Below, one piece after another: positions 40,948 through 49,610 of a stretch of DNA of 64,000 nucleotides; positions within the stretch are counted from its first letter, which is position 1, and each line of letters starts with the position of its first letter. The position numbers were made by a program, and so were the translations under genes. This stretch comes from Rhizobium sp. L1K21. Its GTDB lineage: Bacteria > Pseudomonadota > Alphaproteobacteria > Rhizobiales > Rhizobiaceae. The DNA is taken from the NCBI RefSeq assembly GCF_024055895.1, contig NZ_JAMXLE010000001.1, positions 620,001 through 684,000 on the forward strand. The letters run 5' to 3'. The notes below the pieces were generated by a model that was given only the letters and a program-made list of their open reading frames with translations, made no database searches and was not told where the DNA came from.

Positions 40948-43074
40948 CTATTCGGCGGCTTCCACGTGAGATGTTGGTTCGGCTTGGTCATTGTCCTCCG
41001 GGATGTCGTCCGCGCCCATGGCCGTTTCACCGTCTTCTGCCGTCGTTTCCACGACGGGTGTTTCAGACGTCGCGGGATCATCGGCATTTCCGGCTTCATC
41101 GGCATCCGCTTCCGGCTCAACAGAAGTGCGCAGTGGCTCCGGCAACCAGCCCGTATCGGCGAGCAGGGTCTCTGCTTCCTTCGCCATGTCACCCTTCTTC
41201 AGATGGGCGATACGGTCGGCGGCACGCTCTCCTTTCGCTTCGCTGACCGCTTGCAGGATGCGCGCCTTGGTGACGCGGCCGAGGAAGGTGTCCACCCTCG
41301 GACGCCAACCGGCGGCAGCCATATCGAGTCCGACAGACCGCGCGAGCACATCGGCATCGGCAAGCGCACGCGGACGCCTGTTCCAGGGTTCGGCCACGGC
41401 ATTGACCGAGAGGCTGATCATATGGCCAAAGAGCTGGCGCCGATCTTCGTTGCTCCACAGAAGAAGCGTATCCCAAAGGTCATCAGATTCTTTCGGCAAG
41501 CGTTTGGACCAGTCCTCGTGCCGAGTTTCGGCGACCTCGACCATCGCGCTGTCGTTCAGCCCCGGCGTCTGGGTGCTGAACCCAACCCGCTTCAGACCAA
41601 GTTCCAGGCAACTGTCCGATCCGCGATGATAGAAGACCGAGAGCGCCAAGGCGTGCAAGGCCGCGATAAAGGCGATCTCGGGATGTTCGGCGAGTGCATT
41701 GCGCAGGCCGAGCGTGCGATGCGTGGTGAGTTCGGCCATCAGGCGATCGGAGATCGGCGCGAGCGCGTCCTCTTCTTCACCCTCGGTCGGCTCCGGAGCA
41801 CCGGTGCCGGCATCGCCGCCGCTGCTGCCCTCCGTATCCGGCTGGCCACCGTCCGTTTCATCCGTGTCCACGGTCTCCGCGTTAGGTTCGGATACGATCT
41901 CGTCCTCGGGCCGCACGAAACCGCGTTCGACACGCAGGCTGCCGTCATGGGCGATGCTGAGGAAAGCGCCGGCCCGGGCCATCTCGTCGGGATCGAATTT
42001 GACCGGGCGTTGCTCGAAGGCCTCAAGGTCCGTCTCGATCTCGCCAAGGCGCTCGTCGACCGCGTCCGGCAGTTCATCGGCCTCGGCGTGGTCCGCCTCA
42101 AGCTGATCGAATTCCGCCGTCAGCGCGTCGCGCGCGGCTTCTTCTTGCGGCGTGAGCGGGATTTCCGCGCCGCGTAACTGCCGCAGACCAAATGTGTGGC
42201 CGTAGGGAAAGTCGGGCGCGGCATCGATCCATTTCCAGCCTTCGCCGACAATGGTCTCGGCTTCCCGCCGCAGTCTGTCGGTCACCATTTCCTCGACAAG
42301 GGGAACATCCTGCAGCCAGCCACCATCGTCCTGCTGGAAGAGATCACGCAGGACGGTGCCGCCGGCCTCGACATAGGCATCGAGGCCGATGAATTGCACA
42401 CGCTTGTCGGAGGCGCGCACCGCGCCTTCGGTCAGCATGCGCCGGATGGCATAGGGCTGCTTGTCATAGGATTGCTGGAGCCGCTCGAAGACCTGCTCCT
42501 GGCGTTCATGATCGCCGGAGACAGTGAAGGCCATCAGCTGATCGAGCGTCAGGCCGTCCTCGGCATAGATGTCGAGGAGTCTGTGCGAGACGGCGGCGAG
42601 CTTCAAACGCTGCTTGACCACATTGACCGAGACGAAGAAGGTCGCGGCGATTTCCTCCTCGGACTGGCCTTTCTCCTTCAGCGTCAGGAAGGCGCGGAAC
42701 TGGTCGAGTGGATGCAGCGGTGCGCGCTGGACATTTTCCGCAAGCGAATCTTCCTCGGCGATACCATCCTCGCGCAGGATGCAAGGGACCAGCGCGGTCT
42801 TGGCGAGACGCTTGCGTTTCACGAGAAGCTCGAGCGCCCGGTAACGCCGGCCACCGGCGGGGATCTCGAACATGCCGGTCTCGGTTCCGGCCTCGTCGGT
42901 GACGGGCCGAACGCTGAGCCCCTGGAGGAGGCCACGCCGGGCGATATCCTCGGCGAGTTCCTCGATCGAGACGCCGGCCTTGATGCGCCGGACATTCGAC
43001 TGGGAGAGCAGAAGCTTGTTGAAGGGAATGTCGCGCGAGGACGACAGGGTGATTTTCTGGGGCGCGGTTGCCAT
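40948..43074 (-). CDS. Large ParB/Spo0J-type nuclease-domain protein
   Basis: A 708-residue ParB-family protein. The N-terminal domain holds IPFNKLLLSQSNVRRIKAGVSIEELAEDIARRGLLQGLSV, FEIPAGGRRYRALE and CILREDGIAEEDSLAENVQRAPLHPLDQFRAF, followed by the HTH-type KorB-like region. The C-terminal half is acidic and unique to large plasmid ParB-like proteins. These are part of the accessory, probably early-expressed set and may not act in partition with the ParA at 29750. The start at 43074 follows a structured leader repeat; the upstream reading to 43122 passes through that repeat. Confidence 0.9.
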   Translation of the reverse strand: MATAPQKITLSSSRDIPFNKLLLSQSNVRRIKAGVSIEELAEDIARRGLLQGLSVRPVTDEAGTETGMFEIPAGGRRYRALELLVKRKRLAKTALVPCILREDGIAEEDSLAENVQRAPLHPLDQFRAFLTLKEKGQSEEEIAATFFVSVNVVKQRLKLAAVSHRLLDIYAEDGLTLDQLMAFTVSGDHERQEQVFERLQQSYDKQPYAIRRMLTEGAVRASDKRVQFIGLDAYVEAGGTVLRDLFQQDDGGWLQDVPLVEEMVTDRLRREAETIVGEGWKWIDAAPDFPYGHTFGLRQLRGAEIPLTPQEEAARDALTAEFDQLEADHAEADELPDAVDERLGEIETDLEAFEQRPVKFDPDEMARAGAFLSIAHDGSLRVERGFVRPEDEIVSEPNAETVDTDETDGGQPDTEGSSGGDAGTGAPEPTEGEEEDALAPISDRLMAELTTHRTLGLRNALAEHPEIAFIAALHALALSVFYHRGSDSCLELGLKRVGFSTQTPGLNDSAMVEVAETRHEDWSKRLPKESDDLWDTLLLWSNEDRRQLFGHMISLSVNAVAEPWNRRPRALADADVLARSVGLDMAAAGWRPRVDTFLGRVTKARILQAVSEAKGERAADRIAHLKKGDMAKEAETLLADTGWLPEPLRTSVEPEADADEAGNADDPATSETPVVETTAEDGETAMGADDIPEDNDQAEPTSHVEAAE

Positions 43075-43082
43075 GATGTTTA

Positions 43083-43132
43083 CTCCGCGACGGGCGCCGA
43101 GAGTCTCTCTCTCGACTTCCAACCCGTCACGG
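43083..43132 (-). repeat. Structured leader repeat family 1, copy A (5' of the ParB-like gene)
   Basis: A 50-bp element identical to 44544-44593 apart from two bases, ending 8 bases before the start codon and supplying the GGAG ribosome binding site. Read on the minus strand it folds: GACGGG pairs with CCCGTC, and GAGAG with CTCTC inside. Confidence 0.75.
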
Positions 43133-43199
43133 ACAAGGGCGCAGCCCTCTCACTCTCCTGATGCCGATCCACTGCAGAGCCGCGTTTGGGGCAGGGATA

Positions 43200-43577
43200 T
43201 CAGCGGCGGGCCTTGCGCCTGGCCGCGGCGGCATCAAGGCTCCGCCTGTCCTCGACAATGCAGCGGGCATGGCGCGCCGCCTCGGCATAGACCGAGAGCG
43301 GAACATCGGCCTCGAACAGGAAATCGCGCTCGATCCCGAGGCCGAAGGGCAGGCGTACGGAGGCCAGTTCCAACAGGCTGAAGGAACCAAGCTCCGGGCA
43401 ACCGAAACCGAGATCGGCGAGGCCGAACAGTGTATCCTTGTCTTCATCCAGTTCCGTGGCGATCCAGGTGGCGGCGCCCAGCGGATTGAAGAATTTGACC
43501 ACGGGGATATGGTCGGTATCTGGTTGCTTGCCATTTTCGAGCAGGCGGGCGCGCAGAGTATCGGTCAGGAGTTTCAT
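43200..43577 (-). CDS. DUF2958 protein
   Basis: A 125-residue protein of the DUF2958 family (MKLLTDTLRARLLENG, VVKFFNPLGAATWIATELDED, LFGLADLGFGCPELGSFSLLEL). Families of this sort always accompany ArdC-like and ParB-like genes on plasmids and ICEs; no enzymatic activity is known. The start at 43577 overlaps the ardC stop (ATGA), so the two are translated together. Confidence 0.9.
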   Translation of the reverse strand: MKLLTDTLRARLLENGKQPDTDHIPVVKFFNPLGAATWIATELDEDKDTLFGLADLGFGCPELGSFSLLELASVRLPFGLGIERDFLFEADVPLSVYAEAARHARCIVEDRRSLDAAAARRKARR

Positions 43578-44536
43578 GCCACCCTCCTGTCTCTGGAGGC
43601 CCACGTCTCGTCGCCTTGCATCATGCGTTCCGGCAAAAAGGCGAGCAGCCAATCGGCGGCCTTGCTCGCTTGACTGGCGGCGCGAACGATGGCGCGATTG
43701 TCCTCGCGCAGGATCTCCAGCCAGGAACCAATATAATCGGCGTGACGCACGGTCGGCACGATGCCGAGCGCGGCACAGGAGAAGGCCGCGCTGATCTCGG
43801 CAATCAATTCCTCAAAGGCATAGCGTTTGGAGCCGAATGAACCGGTCATGTTACGATCGAGACGGGAGGCATGACCACTTGCGTGTCCAAGTTCATGCAA
43901 TGCGGTCCGATGCCAGTTGATCGGCTCGAAATAGGCCTGCGGCGGTGGAACCTGCACGTAGTCATGGGCTGGCGCATAGAAGGCGCGATTGCCACCGATC
44001 CGAAAATCGACGCCCGTCGCCTTGATCAGCGCCTCGACCCTTGGCTCGATCATGCCTTGAGGCACAGGCGGCGCGGCGGTCGCGATCGCCTCGGGGAGGT
44101 TTTCGCATTGATCCGTGTTGAACACTGTGAAGCGTTTCAAGAAGGGTATGGTCCGGGCGTCCTCGCCGGTCTCCAGGGCGCGACGTTTTTCATCATCCGG
44201 CACGAAGCGATCAGCATAGACGACGGTGGTGCCGCGCTCGCCCTTGCGGACATTGCCGCCGAGCGCCAGTGCCTGACGAAAGGTCAGCCAGCCCTGGCCG
44301 GAATAACCGCGCTCGATGACGGCGCCCCATAAAAGCAGCACATTGATCCCGGAATAAAGGCGGGCGGTGGCGGCATTCCTTGGGAGGCCAAGCGGCGCAT
44401 TCGCCGCCGCCGTCCCCCAAGGCTGGACCCAGGGCAGGCGGCCTTCCTCCAGCTCGGCGATGATCTTGTCGGTGATTTCGGAATAGAGATTGATCCGGTC
44501 ACCCCTGGCGCCGGATTTGCGGTTCTTGCTGGACAT
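43574..44536 (-). CDS. ardC: ArdC-like antirestriction protein
   Basis: A 320-residue ArdC-type protein: an N-terminal single-strand DNA-binding domain (INLYSEITDKIIAELEEGRLPWVQPW, GINVLLLW, GGNVRKGERGTTVVYADRF) and a C-terminal zincin metallopeptidase domain with TALHELGHASGHASRLDR (HExxH). Such proteins protect incoming single-stranded plasmid DNA against restriction. It is preceded by the same structured leader as the ParB-like gene, and lies next to a full phosphorothioation locus. Confidence 0.93.
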   Translation of the reverse strand: MSSKNRKSGARGDRINLYSEITDKIIAELEEGRLPWVQPWGTAAANAPLGLPRNAATARLYSGINVLLLWGAVIERGYSGQGWLTFRQALALGGNVRKGERGTTVVYADRFVPDDEKRRALETGEDARTIPFLKRFTVFNTDQCENLPEAIATAAPPVPQGMIEPRVEALIKATGVDFRIGGNRAFYAPAHDYVQVPPPQAYFEPINWHRTALHELGHASGHASRLDRNMTGSFGSKRYAFEELIAEISAAFSCAALGIVPTVRHADYIGSWLEILREDNRAIVRAASQASKAADWLLAFLPERMMQGDETWASRDRRVA

Positions 44537-44543
44537 CGCGGTT

Positions 44544-44593
44544 CTCCGCGACGGGCGCCAAGAGCCTCTCTCTCGACTTCCAACCCGTCACGG
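44544..44593 (-). repeat. Structured leader repeat family 1, copy B (5' of ardC)
   Basis: The 50-bp twin of the element before the ParB-like gene; ends 7 bases before the ardC ATG, again providing GGAG. Of the two base differences, one keeps the inner stem paired through a G-U wobble in place of G-C. Similarity continues loosely as far as CTCTCACTCT at about 44610. Confidence 0.75.
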
Positions 44594-44658
44594 CACCCCT
44601 GTCCGCGCTCTCACTCTTGGGAGGGTCACGGAGAAATCCACGTCGCTTTGCACGCCCG

Positions 44659-44714
44659 TTTTTCATCACTCTTTCGGTTCGGAATTTGAGTTCTCTGTTG
44701 AGTTTGATGAAAAA
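44659..44714. promoter_or_regulatory. Inverted repeat ahead of dndB
   Basis: TTTTTCATCA (44659-44668) and TGATGAAAAA (44705-44714) form a perfect 10-bp inverted pair separated by 36 bp, 56 bp before the dndB start codon. Two tandem AAACTTCCAC units follow at about 44730-44750. In other Dnd systems DndB represses its own operon, so this is a plausible operator. Confidence 0.45.
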
Positions 44715-44770
44715 ATGTTGACTTCCAAGCAAACTTCCACAAACTTCCACCAACTCAAGGATGATCACCC

Positions 44771-45859
44771 ATGAACAATTTCTATTCTTTTTCGGCTATT
44801 CGCGGAACCCAAGCGGGCTACCCATATTTTACTGTTATGATCCCGCTCGGCCAAGTGCCACGTATCTTTAGTTTTGACGACGAAACTTTGCCGCCTGACT
44901 TACGTGCTCAGCGTGTTTTGTCCAAGGCGCGAGTGCCGCAAATTGCAGAATATCTTTTTACAAACTGGGATAACTATATTCTTTCCTCGCTGTGTGCATC
45001 TGTGGATGGCGAGTTAAGCTTCAGGTCAGCGTCAGACGATCTTGGACTTAGGAATGTCGGGATTTTAACGGTCTCAATGGACGCAAGAATACTGATCAAT
45101 GATGGGCAGCATAGGAGAGCTGCTATTGAGGAAGCCCTTAAAATAAGGCCTGAATTGGAAAATGAGACTATCTCCGTTGTTTTATTCGCCGACCGTGGGC
45201 TTGAACGCAGCCAGCAAATGTTTGCTGATCTGAACAAAAATGCCGTGCGACCATCGGGTTCGTTGAATGTGTTATTTGACCGTCGTAGCCCGCTATCTCA
45301 GCTGTCTTCCGGTATTCTGAATAAGATTGAATTTTTCAGACGTTTTACAGATTTGGAGCGCAGCTCAATTCCAAATCGCGGCACTGCACTTTACACCTTG
45401 TCGAGCCTAAACCGGGCAAATGAATGGTTGGCGGGAAAAGACGCAAATCGGTTCGGCGAGAGCACTGTTGACTTGGCTGTTGAATACTGGAGTGCCCTCT
45501 TTGACGTCATGCTTGATTGGCAGCGATTGGATGCCGGCACGCTGAAATCCTGTGATCTTCGCCAAGGTACCGTTCATGCCCACGGGGTTCTTTTGCAGGC
45601 GCTTGGACTTTTAGGTGGGAGGCTTCTCGCCGAAAAACCGAAAGATTGGCGGACGCATGTCAGGAAACTGGAGTCTGTTGATTGGTCGCGAAGGAACGCT
45701 GACCTTTGGGAAGGTCGTGTTATGAACGGTGCGCGGATGAATGGTCAGAAACGCGCTGTCCAACTTGGTGCTAACGTTCTTTGCACTGCAGTCGAGCTGC
45801 CGCTCGATGAGCGGGGTCGTCATGCTGAGAATTCTTTCCTTGAGATGGAGGCAGCTTGA
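44771..45859 (+). CDS. dndB: DndB, DNA phosphorothioation regulator (DGQHR protein)
   Basis: A 362-residue DndB-type protein. The family signature is INDGQHRRAAIEEAL (Asp111-Arg115); around it DARIL and the LFADRGLERSQQMFADLNKNAVRPSGSLNVLFD block match the DGQHR-domain fold. DndB is a DNA-binding regulator that tunes the frequency of modification and can repress the dnd operon. It is the first gene of the plus-strand operon dndBCDEA, with AAGGA ahead of its ATG, and ends one base before dndC. A second, diverged DGQHR protein is encoded at 55536 in the facing operon. Confidence 0.92.
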   Translation: MNNFYSFSAIRGTQAGYPYFTVMIPLGQVPRIFSFDDETLPPDLRAQRVLSKARVPQIAEYLFTNWDNYILSSLCASVDGELSFRSASDDLGLRNVGILTVSMDARILINDGQHRRAAIEEALKIRPELENETISVVLFADRGLERSQQMFADLNKNAVRPSGSLNVLFDRRSPLSQLSSGILNKIEFFRRFTDLERSSIPNRGTALYTLSSLNRANEWLAGKDANRFGESTVDLAVEYWSALFDVMLDWQRLDAGTLKSCDLRQGTVHAHGVLLQALGLLGGRLLAEKPKDWRTHVRKLESVDWSRRNADLWEGRVMNGARMNGQKRAVQLGANVLCTAVELPLDERGRHAENSFLEMEAA

Positions 45860-45860
45860 C

Positions 45861-47303
45861 ATGAATACTCTGTTTGACGCCCAAAATGAAATGCATGAAC
45901 ACGAGAGCCCCAACCATACGGTGAAGGGAGTCCTCGAAGAAATTCGGGCGATTTATGAAAGGGACAATCGACCTTGGGTGATTGGATATAGCGGCGGCAA
46001 GGACTCGACTTGCGCGTTGCAGTTGATTTGGTCAGCATTGAGAGAGCTGCCTAACTCCAAACGGAAGAAACCGGTTTATGTCTTGAGTTCTGACACGCTC
46101 GTCGAAACCCCGGTAATTGTCGACTATATTGATCAAGCATTGATGAACCTCAATGAGGCAGCGCGAGCGCAATCGATGCCGATTGAGGCGCGCAAAGTCG
46201 TGCCAGACGTTAAGGATAGTTTTTGGGTGAACCTTCTTGGGCGCGGTTACCCAGCTCCCTCAAAACGCTTTCGTTGGTGCACGGAGCGATTGAAGATTGA
46301 TCCTGCAAACGCTTTTATCAAAGAAAAGGTAGCACTGTTTGGCGAGGTAGTAATGGTGCTGGGTGTACGCCGGGCGGAAAGCGCCACCCGGGCGCAGGTC
46401 ATGTCGCTCCATCGGATCAAGAATAGTGCGCTCTCGCGGCATTCAACGCTGCCTGGGGCCTATGTCTACACCCCGATTGAGGCGTTTAGCACTGACGATG
46501 TTTGGAGTTATCTCCTTCAGAATGAAAGCCCTTGGGGCGGTGATAACCGCCAACTACTCGCGATGTATCGGAACGCGCAAGCGGGTGAATGCCCGCTCGT
46601 TGTCGATAAGAACACTGAAAGTTGCGGCAATTCGAGGTTTGGATGTTGGGTTTGTACCGTTGTGACCAAGGACAAAGCTATGGAAGCCATGATAGATAAC
46701 GGTGAAACGTGGTTGGAGCCGTTGCTCGATTTACGTGACGAACTTGCAGCAACCCAAAATCCGGAAGAAAAGCCAAAAGTTCGAGACTTTCGTCGGCGTG
46801 ATGGGCGTGTGGTCTTTAAGTCCGGCAGTAATGAAACCATTCCTGGTCCCTATACAATCGCATTTCGCAAGTCGTTTCTTAGAAAGCTTCTGAAGGCGCA
46901 GCTCGAGGTGAACAAGAATGCGCCACCAGGGGAAAAGACTATACTCATACACGATGAGGAGCTTCAGGAGATACGCCGACTATGGCGAACGGAAGCGGGC
47001 GACTGGGAGGACTCAGTCGCTGCCGTGGTACGCGACGTGCTTGGCCGTGAACTGCCGGTCGAAGATGACGGTGCATTCAATTTTGACGGCGAAGATGGTG
47101 TGATCTTGAAACATGTGTGTGCCGAGTACAATGTGCCGCCTGCATTGCTTGCCCAGCTTCTTGAAGTGGAAAGGTCTGTTCGTGGCTTGAAGCGTCGTGC
47201 GGCTGTTCACCAGAAAATAGGCGCAGTTATGGAGCGCGAGTGGCGGAATCGTGAGGAGGTGATTTCCCAACGGGATCAATGGGCCAGAAAGGCTGACAAA
47301 TGA
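45861..47303 (+). CDS. dndC: DndC, PAPS-reductase-like sulfur transfer enzyme
   Basis: A 480-residue ATP pyrophosphatase-type enzyme that activates the DNA backbone for sulfur insertion. The PP-loop is SGGKDST at residues 44-50. The iron-sulfur cluster cysteines are likely in FRWCTERL and in ESCGNSRFGCWVC. The C-terminal part is longer than PAPS reductase and typical for DndC. The start at 45861 (MNTLFDAQNE) is one base after the dndB stop; an in-frame reading to 45741 lies inside dndB. It overlaps dndD by 4 bp. Confidence 0.95.
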   Translation: MNTLFDAQNEMHEHESPNHTVKGVLEEIRAIYERDNRPWVIGYSGGKDSTCALQLIWSALRELPNSKRKKPVYVLSSDTLVETPVIVDYIDQALMNLNEAARAQSMPIEARKVVPDVKDSFWVNLLGRGYPAPSKRFRWCTERLKIDPANAFIKEKVALFGEVVMVLGVRRAESATRAQVMSLHRIKNSALSRHSTLPGAYVYTPIEAFSTDDVWSYLLQNESPWGGDNRQLLAMYRNAQAGECPLVVDKNTESCGNSRFGCWVCTVVTKDKAMEAMIDNGETWLEPLLDLRDELAATQNPEEKPKVRDFRRRDGRVVFKSGSNETIPGPYTIAFRKSFLRKLLKAQLEVNKNAPPGEKTILIHDEELQEIRRLWRTEAGDWEDSVAAVVRDVLGRELPVEDDGAFNFDGEDGVILKHVCAEYNVPPALLAQLLEVERSVRGLKRRAAVHQKIGAVMEREWRNREEVISQRDQWARKADK

Positions 47304-49243
47304 TTCTAAAAGAACTCACACTTTGCAATTTTGGCCTCTACGGCGGCGAAAATCGGTTCGAACTTTCGCCTGCGTCTAACGAAGGTCGCCCTGTTATCCT
47401 TGTGCGTGGTCACAATGGGGGAGGCAAAACAACCTTTCTTGAAGCTGTGCGCCTCGCTCTTTATGGCAAACGCGCGCTTGGCGTACGCGTTGCACGTTCC
47501 GATTACGAAACCTATCTATTGCGCAGGATTAATGCCCTTGCGGCTGAAAGGTCAGCTTTCGTCGTACTTACTTTTACACGAAACGAAGAAGGATATCCGG
47601 TCGAGTACGAAGTTCGGCGAGCGTGGGCAGCTCGAGGGACGTCCGTGATTGAATCAATTGAGCTCAAAAGGAACGGTGCCCTCATAGAGGATATACCTCC
47701 TGAGGATTGGGACCATTACCTCGAAGATATGATTCCCTCGGGGATATCTCAGCTTTTCTTTTTCGATGGAGAAAAAATCCAGGATATTGCTGATGGAAGC
47801 TCAACTGATGGATTGAGGGATGCAATTCGCTCGCTGCTGGGCCTGGATCTAATTGGTCAGCTCCGGAGTGATCTTACCGTTTATATGTCGAGAAGGAATC
47901 CGTCAGGGTCGGTGGTGGATTTAGAATCCATCGAGCGCGACTTAAGCGGAGCAAAAGCAGACTTGGTGCTTTTGGAAGAAGATGCTGCGCAAGTTCGCGC
48001 CGACCGAGAAAAGGCTGATCGGCAAATTGCCAAAGCACAAAAGGCATTCGACGCAGAAGGAGGGGCTGCAGCCTTGGACCGAACGGCGCTCAGGCAGACT
48101 TTGAATGAAGTGGAAAAGCGCATCGACTGGCTGCAGGGTGATTTGAGGAGGCTTGCCGAGGGTCCGTTGCCCCTTGGACTCGCTTCAGCTCTTCTCGGTC
48201 GCTTGAGTGAAAAACTGGGCGAAGGCGGATTCATCGTAGGAAATGCTGCAATCAGGGATTTTCTTGACGCCTTTGAAAGCGGTGATAAGGCAATGACATC
48301 TAACCGTGTTGCTTGGACAAGCAGTCATTTTTCCGAGTTGAGGGCATTCCTTGCGAAAGCCACTGCTCAGGCCAGTAGCATCAAACTCGATGCAGAGCCG
48401 GCGTGGATCAAAGGCAGGATTGGCGCGGTCAACCAAGGTCTCAAAACCCAAGCTTTCGATCTTGGCAAGGAATTTGACAGCGCGCGGCTGCGTCAAGCCA
48501 AGCTCAAGAAACAACTACGGAATTTAGACGAGGGCGCAGCGAACGAGACGCTTGAGACTCTGAAATCTGCGGAATATGAACGTGGGCGAGCGGAGGCCCA
48601 GCTAGGGGAAAAAGAAAAGGCAATTAGCAGTTTACGGTATCGAATCGAACAACTCGAGAAGCATCGCGATCAGGCGCTTGAGGTCAAGTTTGACGCTGAA
48701 CTTGCACTCCATAAGATGGAGCTTGGTGACCGAGCCCGCGCGGCTCTTGCTGCCTATGAGGTTCAGGTACTGGAGCGCCGCGTAACTTCCCTCTCGGAGC
48801 ATTTCGTGAGTTGTTTTAATGGGTTGATCCGCAAAAAGCGGCTTCTTAGCAGTGTACGGATTGATCCCGACACTTTTGATATCGCTTTGGTTGGGGCCGA
48901 TGGCGTCGAAATTCCGAAGGAAGCACTTTCAGCCGGAGAACGCCAGATTTTTGCGATTTCAATGCTTTGGGCACTCGGCAAGACGTCCGGTCGTGACTTG
49001 CCTATGATTATCGATACGCCACTCTCGCGGCTCGATAGAGCACACCGCAGGTCGCTTATGAGCGATTATGTACCTACGGCCAGCCAGCAGATCATCCTTC
49101 TATGTACGGATAGTGAATTGACGCCTGATCTCGATGAGCTCGTCTCACCCTTTGTGGCGCGCCGATACGAAATCGGAGTAGTACAAGGTGATTTGAAAAC
49201 ACAGGTTACGGCGCGGTTACCGGAGGTGATCTATGCACATTAG
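47300..49243 (+). CDS. dndD: DndD, SMC-like ATPase of DNA phosphorothioation
   Basis: A 647-residue ABC-ATPase with coiled coil. Walker A is GHNGGGKTT at residues 37-45, a Q-loop-like SQLFFFDGEKIQDIAD is near 150, the coiled-coil arms run from about 200 to 480, the ABC signature is LSAGERQIFAIS, and Walker B is LPMIIDTPLSRLD. DndD is required for modification, presumably as the DNA nicking or strand-opening motor. No zinc-hook CxxC pair was seen at the middle. Overlaps dndC and dndE. Confidence 0.95.
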   Translation: MILKELTLCNFGLYGGENRFELSPASNEGRPVILVRGHNGGGKTTFLEAVRLALYGKRALGVRVARSDYETYLLRRINALAAERSAFVVLTFTRNEEGYPVEYEVRRAWAARGTSVIESIELKRNGALIEDIPPEDWDHYLEDMIPSGISQLFFFDGEKIQDIADGSSTDGLRDAIRSLLGLDLIGQLRSDLTVYMSRRNPSGSVVDLESIERDLSGAKADLVLLEEDAAQVRADREKADRQIAKAQKAFDAEGGAAALDRTALRQTLNEVEKRIDWLQGDLRRLAEGPLPLGLASALLGRLSEKLGEGGFIVGNAAIRDFLDAFESGDKAMTSNRVAWTSSHFSELRAFLAKATAQASSIKLDAEPAWIKGRIGAVNQGLKTQAFDLGKEFDSARLRQAKLKKQLRNLDEGAANETLETLKSAEYERGRAEAQLGEKEKAISSLRYRIEQLEKHRDQALEVKFDAELALHKMELGDRARAALAAYEVQVLERRVTSLSEHFVSCFNGLIRKKRLLSSVRIDPDTFDIALVGADGVEIPKEALSAGERQIFAISMLWALGKTSGRDLPMIIDTPLSRLDRAHRRSLMSDYVPTASQQIILLCTDSELTPDLDELVSPFVARRYEIGVVQGDLKTQVTARLPEVIYAH

Positions 49244-49610
49244 CAAATTCCGCGTGTCCGATGAGGCAACTGGCCGATTGCGTGTTCTGCGTCAGCGTGC
49301 AGCGCTGACTCCCAATCTTCTTTGCCGCATGGCAATGGCGATCTCGTTAGAAATGGGGAAGATCGGATCTGCAACAGACACTGAGGACGGGCAAGAGTTT
49401 AATGCATACACATTGTTTGGTGCCGATCAACCAATATATACTACACTTTTGCGTTGGGTGGAGACCGAGGATGGTGAAGAGCTCGATGAGCGCGAACTGA
49501 TCCGCCGCCTACGTGCACATATTGACCGGGGGCTGACGGCTATTTCGGCGAGGGTAAAGTCCCCTGGCGATGCAGCCCGGTTACTGGCTGGAGATATTCT
49601 CGTCCGATGA
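49233..49610 (+). CDS. dndE: DndE, DNA-binding subunit of the modification complex
   Basis: A 125-residue protein of the DndE family, which forms tetramers and binds nicked double-stranded DNA. Family features: KFRVSDEATGRLRVLRQRAALTPNLLCRMAMAISLE, and FNAYTLFGADQPIYTTLLRWVE. It overlaps dndD by 11 bp and the cysteine desulfurase gene by 4 bp, so the whole operon is translationally linked. Confidence 0.95.
   Translation: MHISKFRVSDEATGRLRVLRQRAALTPNLLCRMAMAISLEMGKIGSATDTEDGQEFNAYTLFGADQPIYTTLLRWVETEDGEELDERELIRRLRAHIDRGLTAISARVKSPGDAARLLAGDILVR

Noticed and set aside
44659-44668. TTTTTCAT as a Tn4371-type attachment core
   Set aside because: The match is short, sits as part of an inverted repeat ahead of dndB in the middle of the element, and no second copy was seen at an element end.
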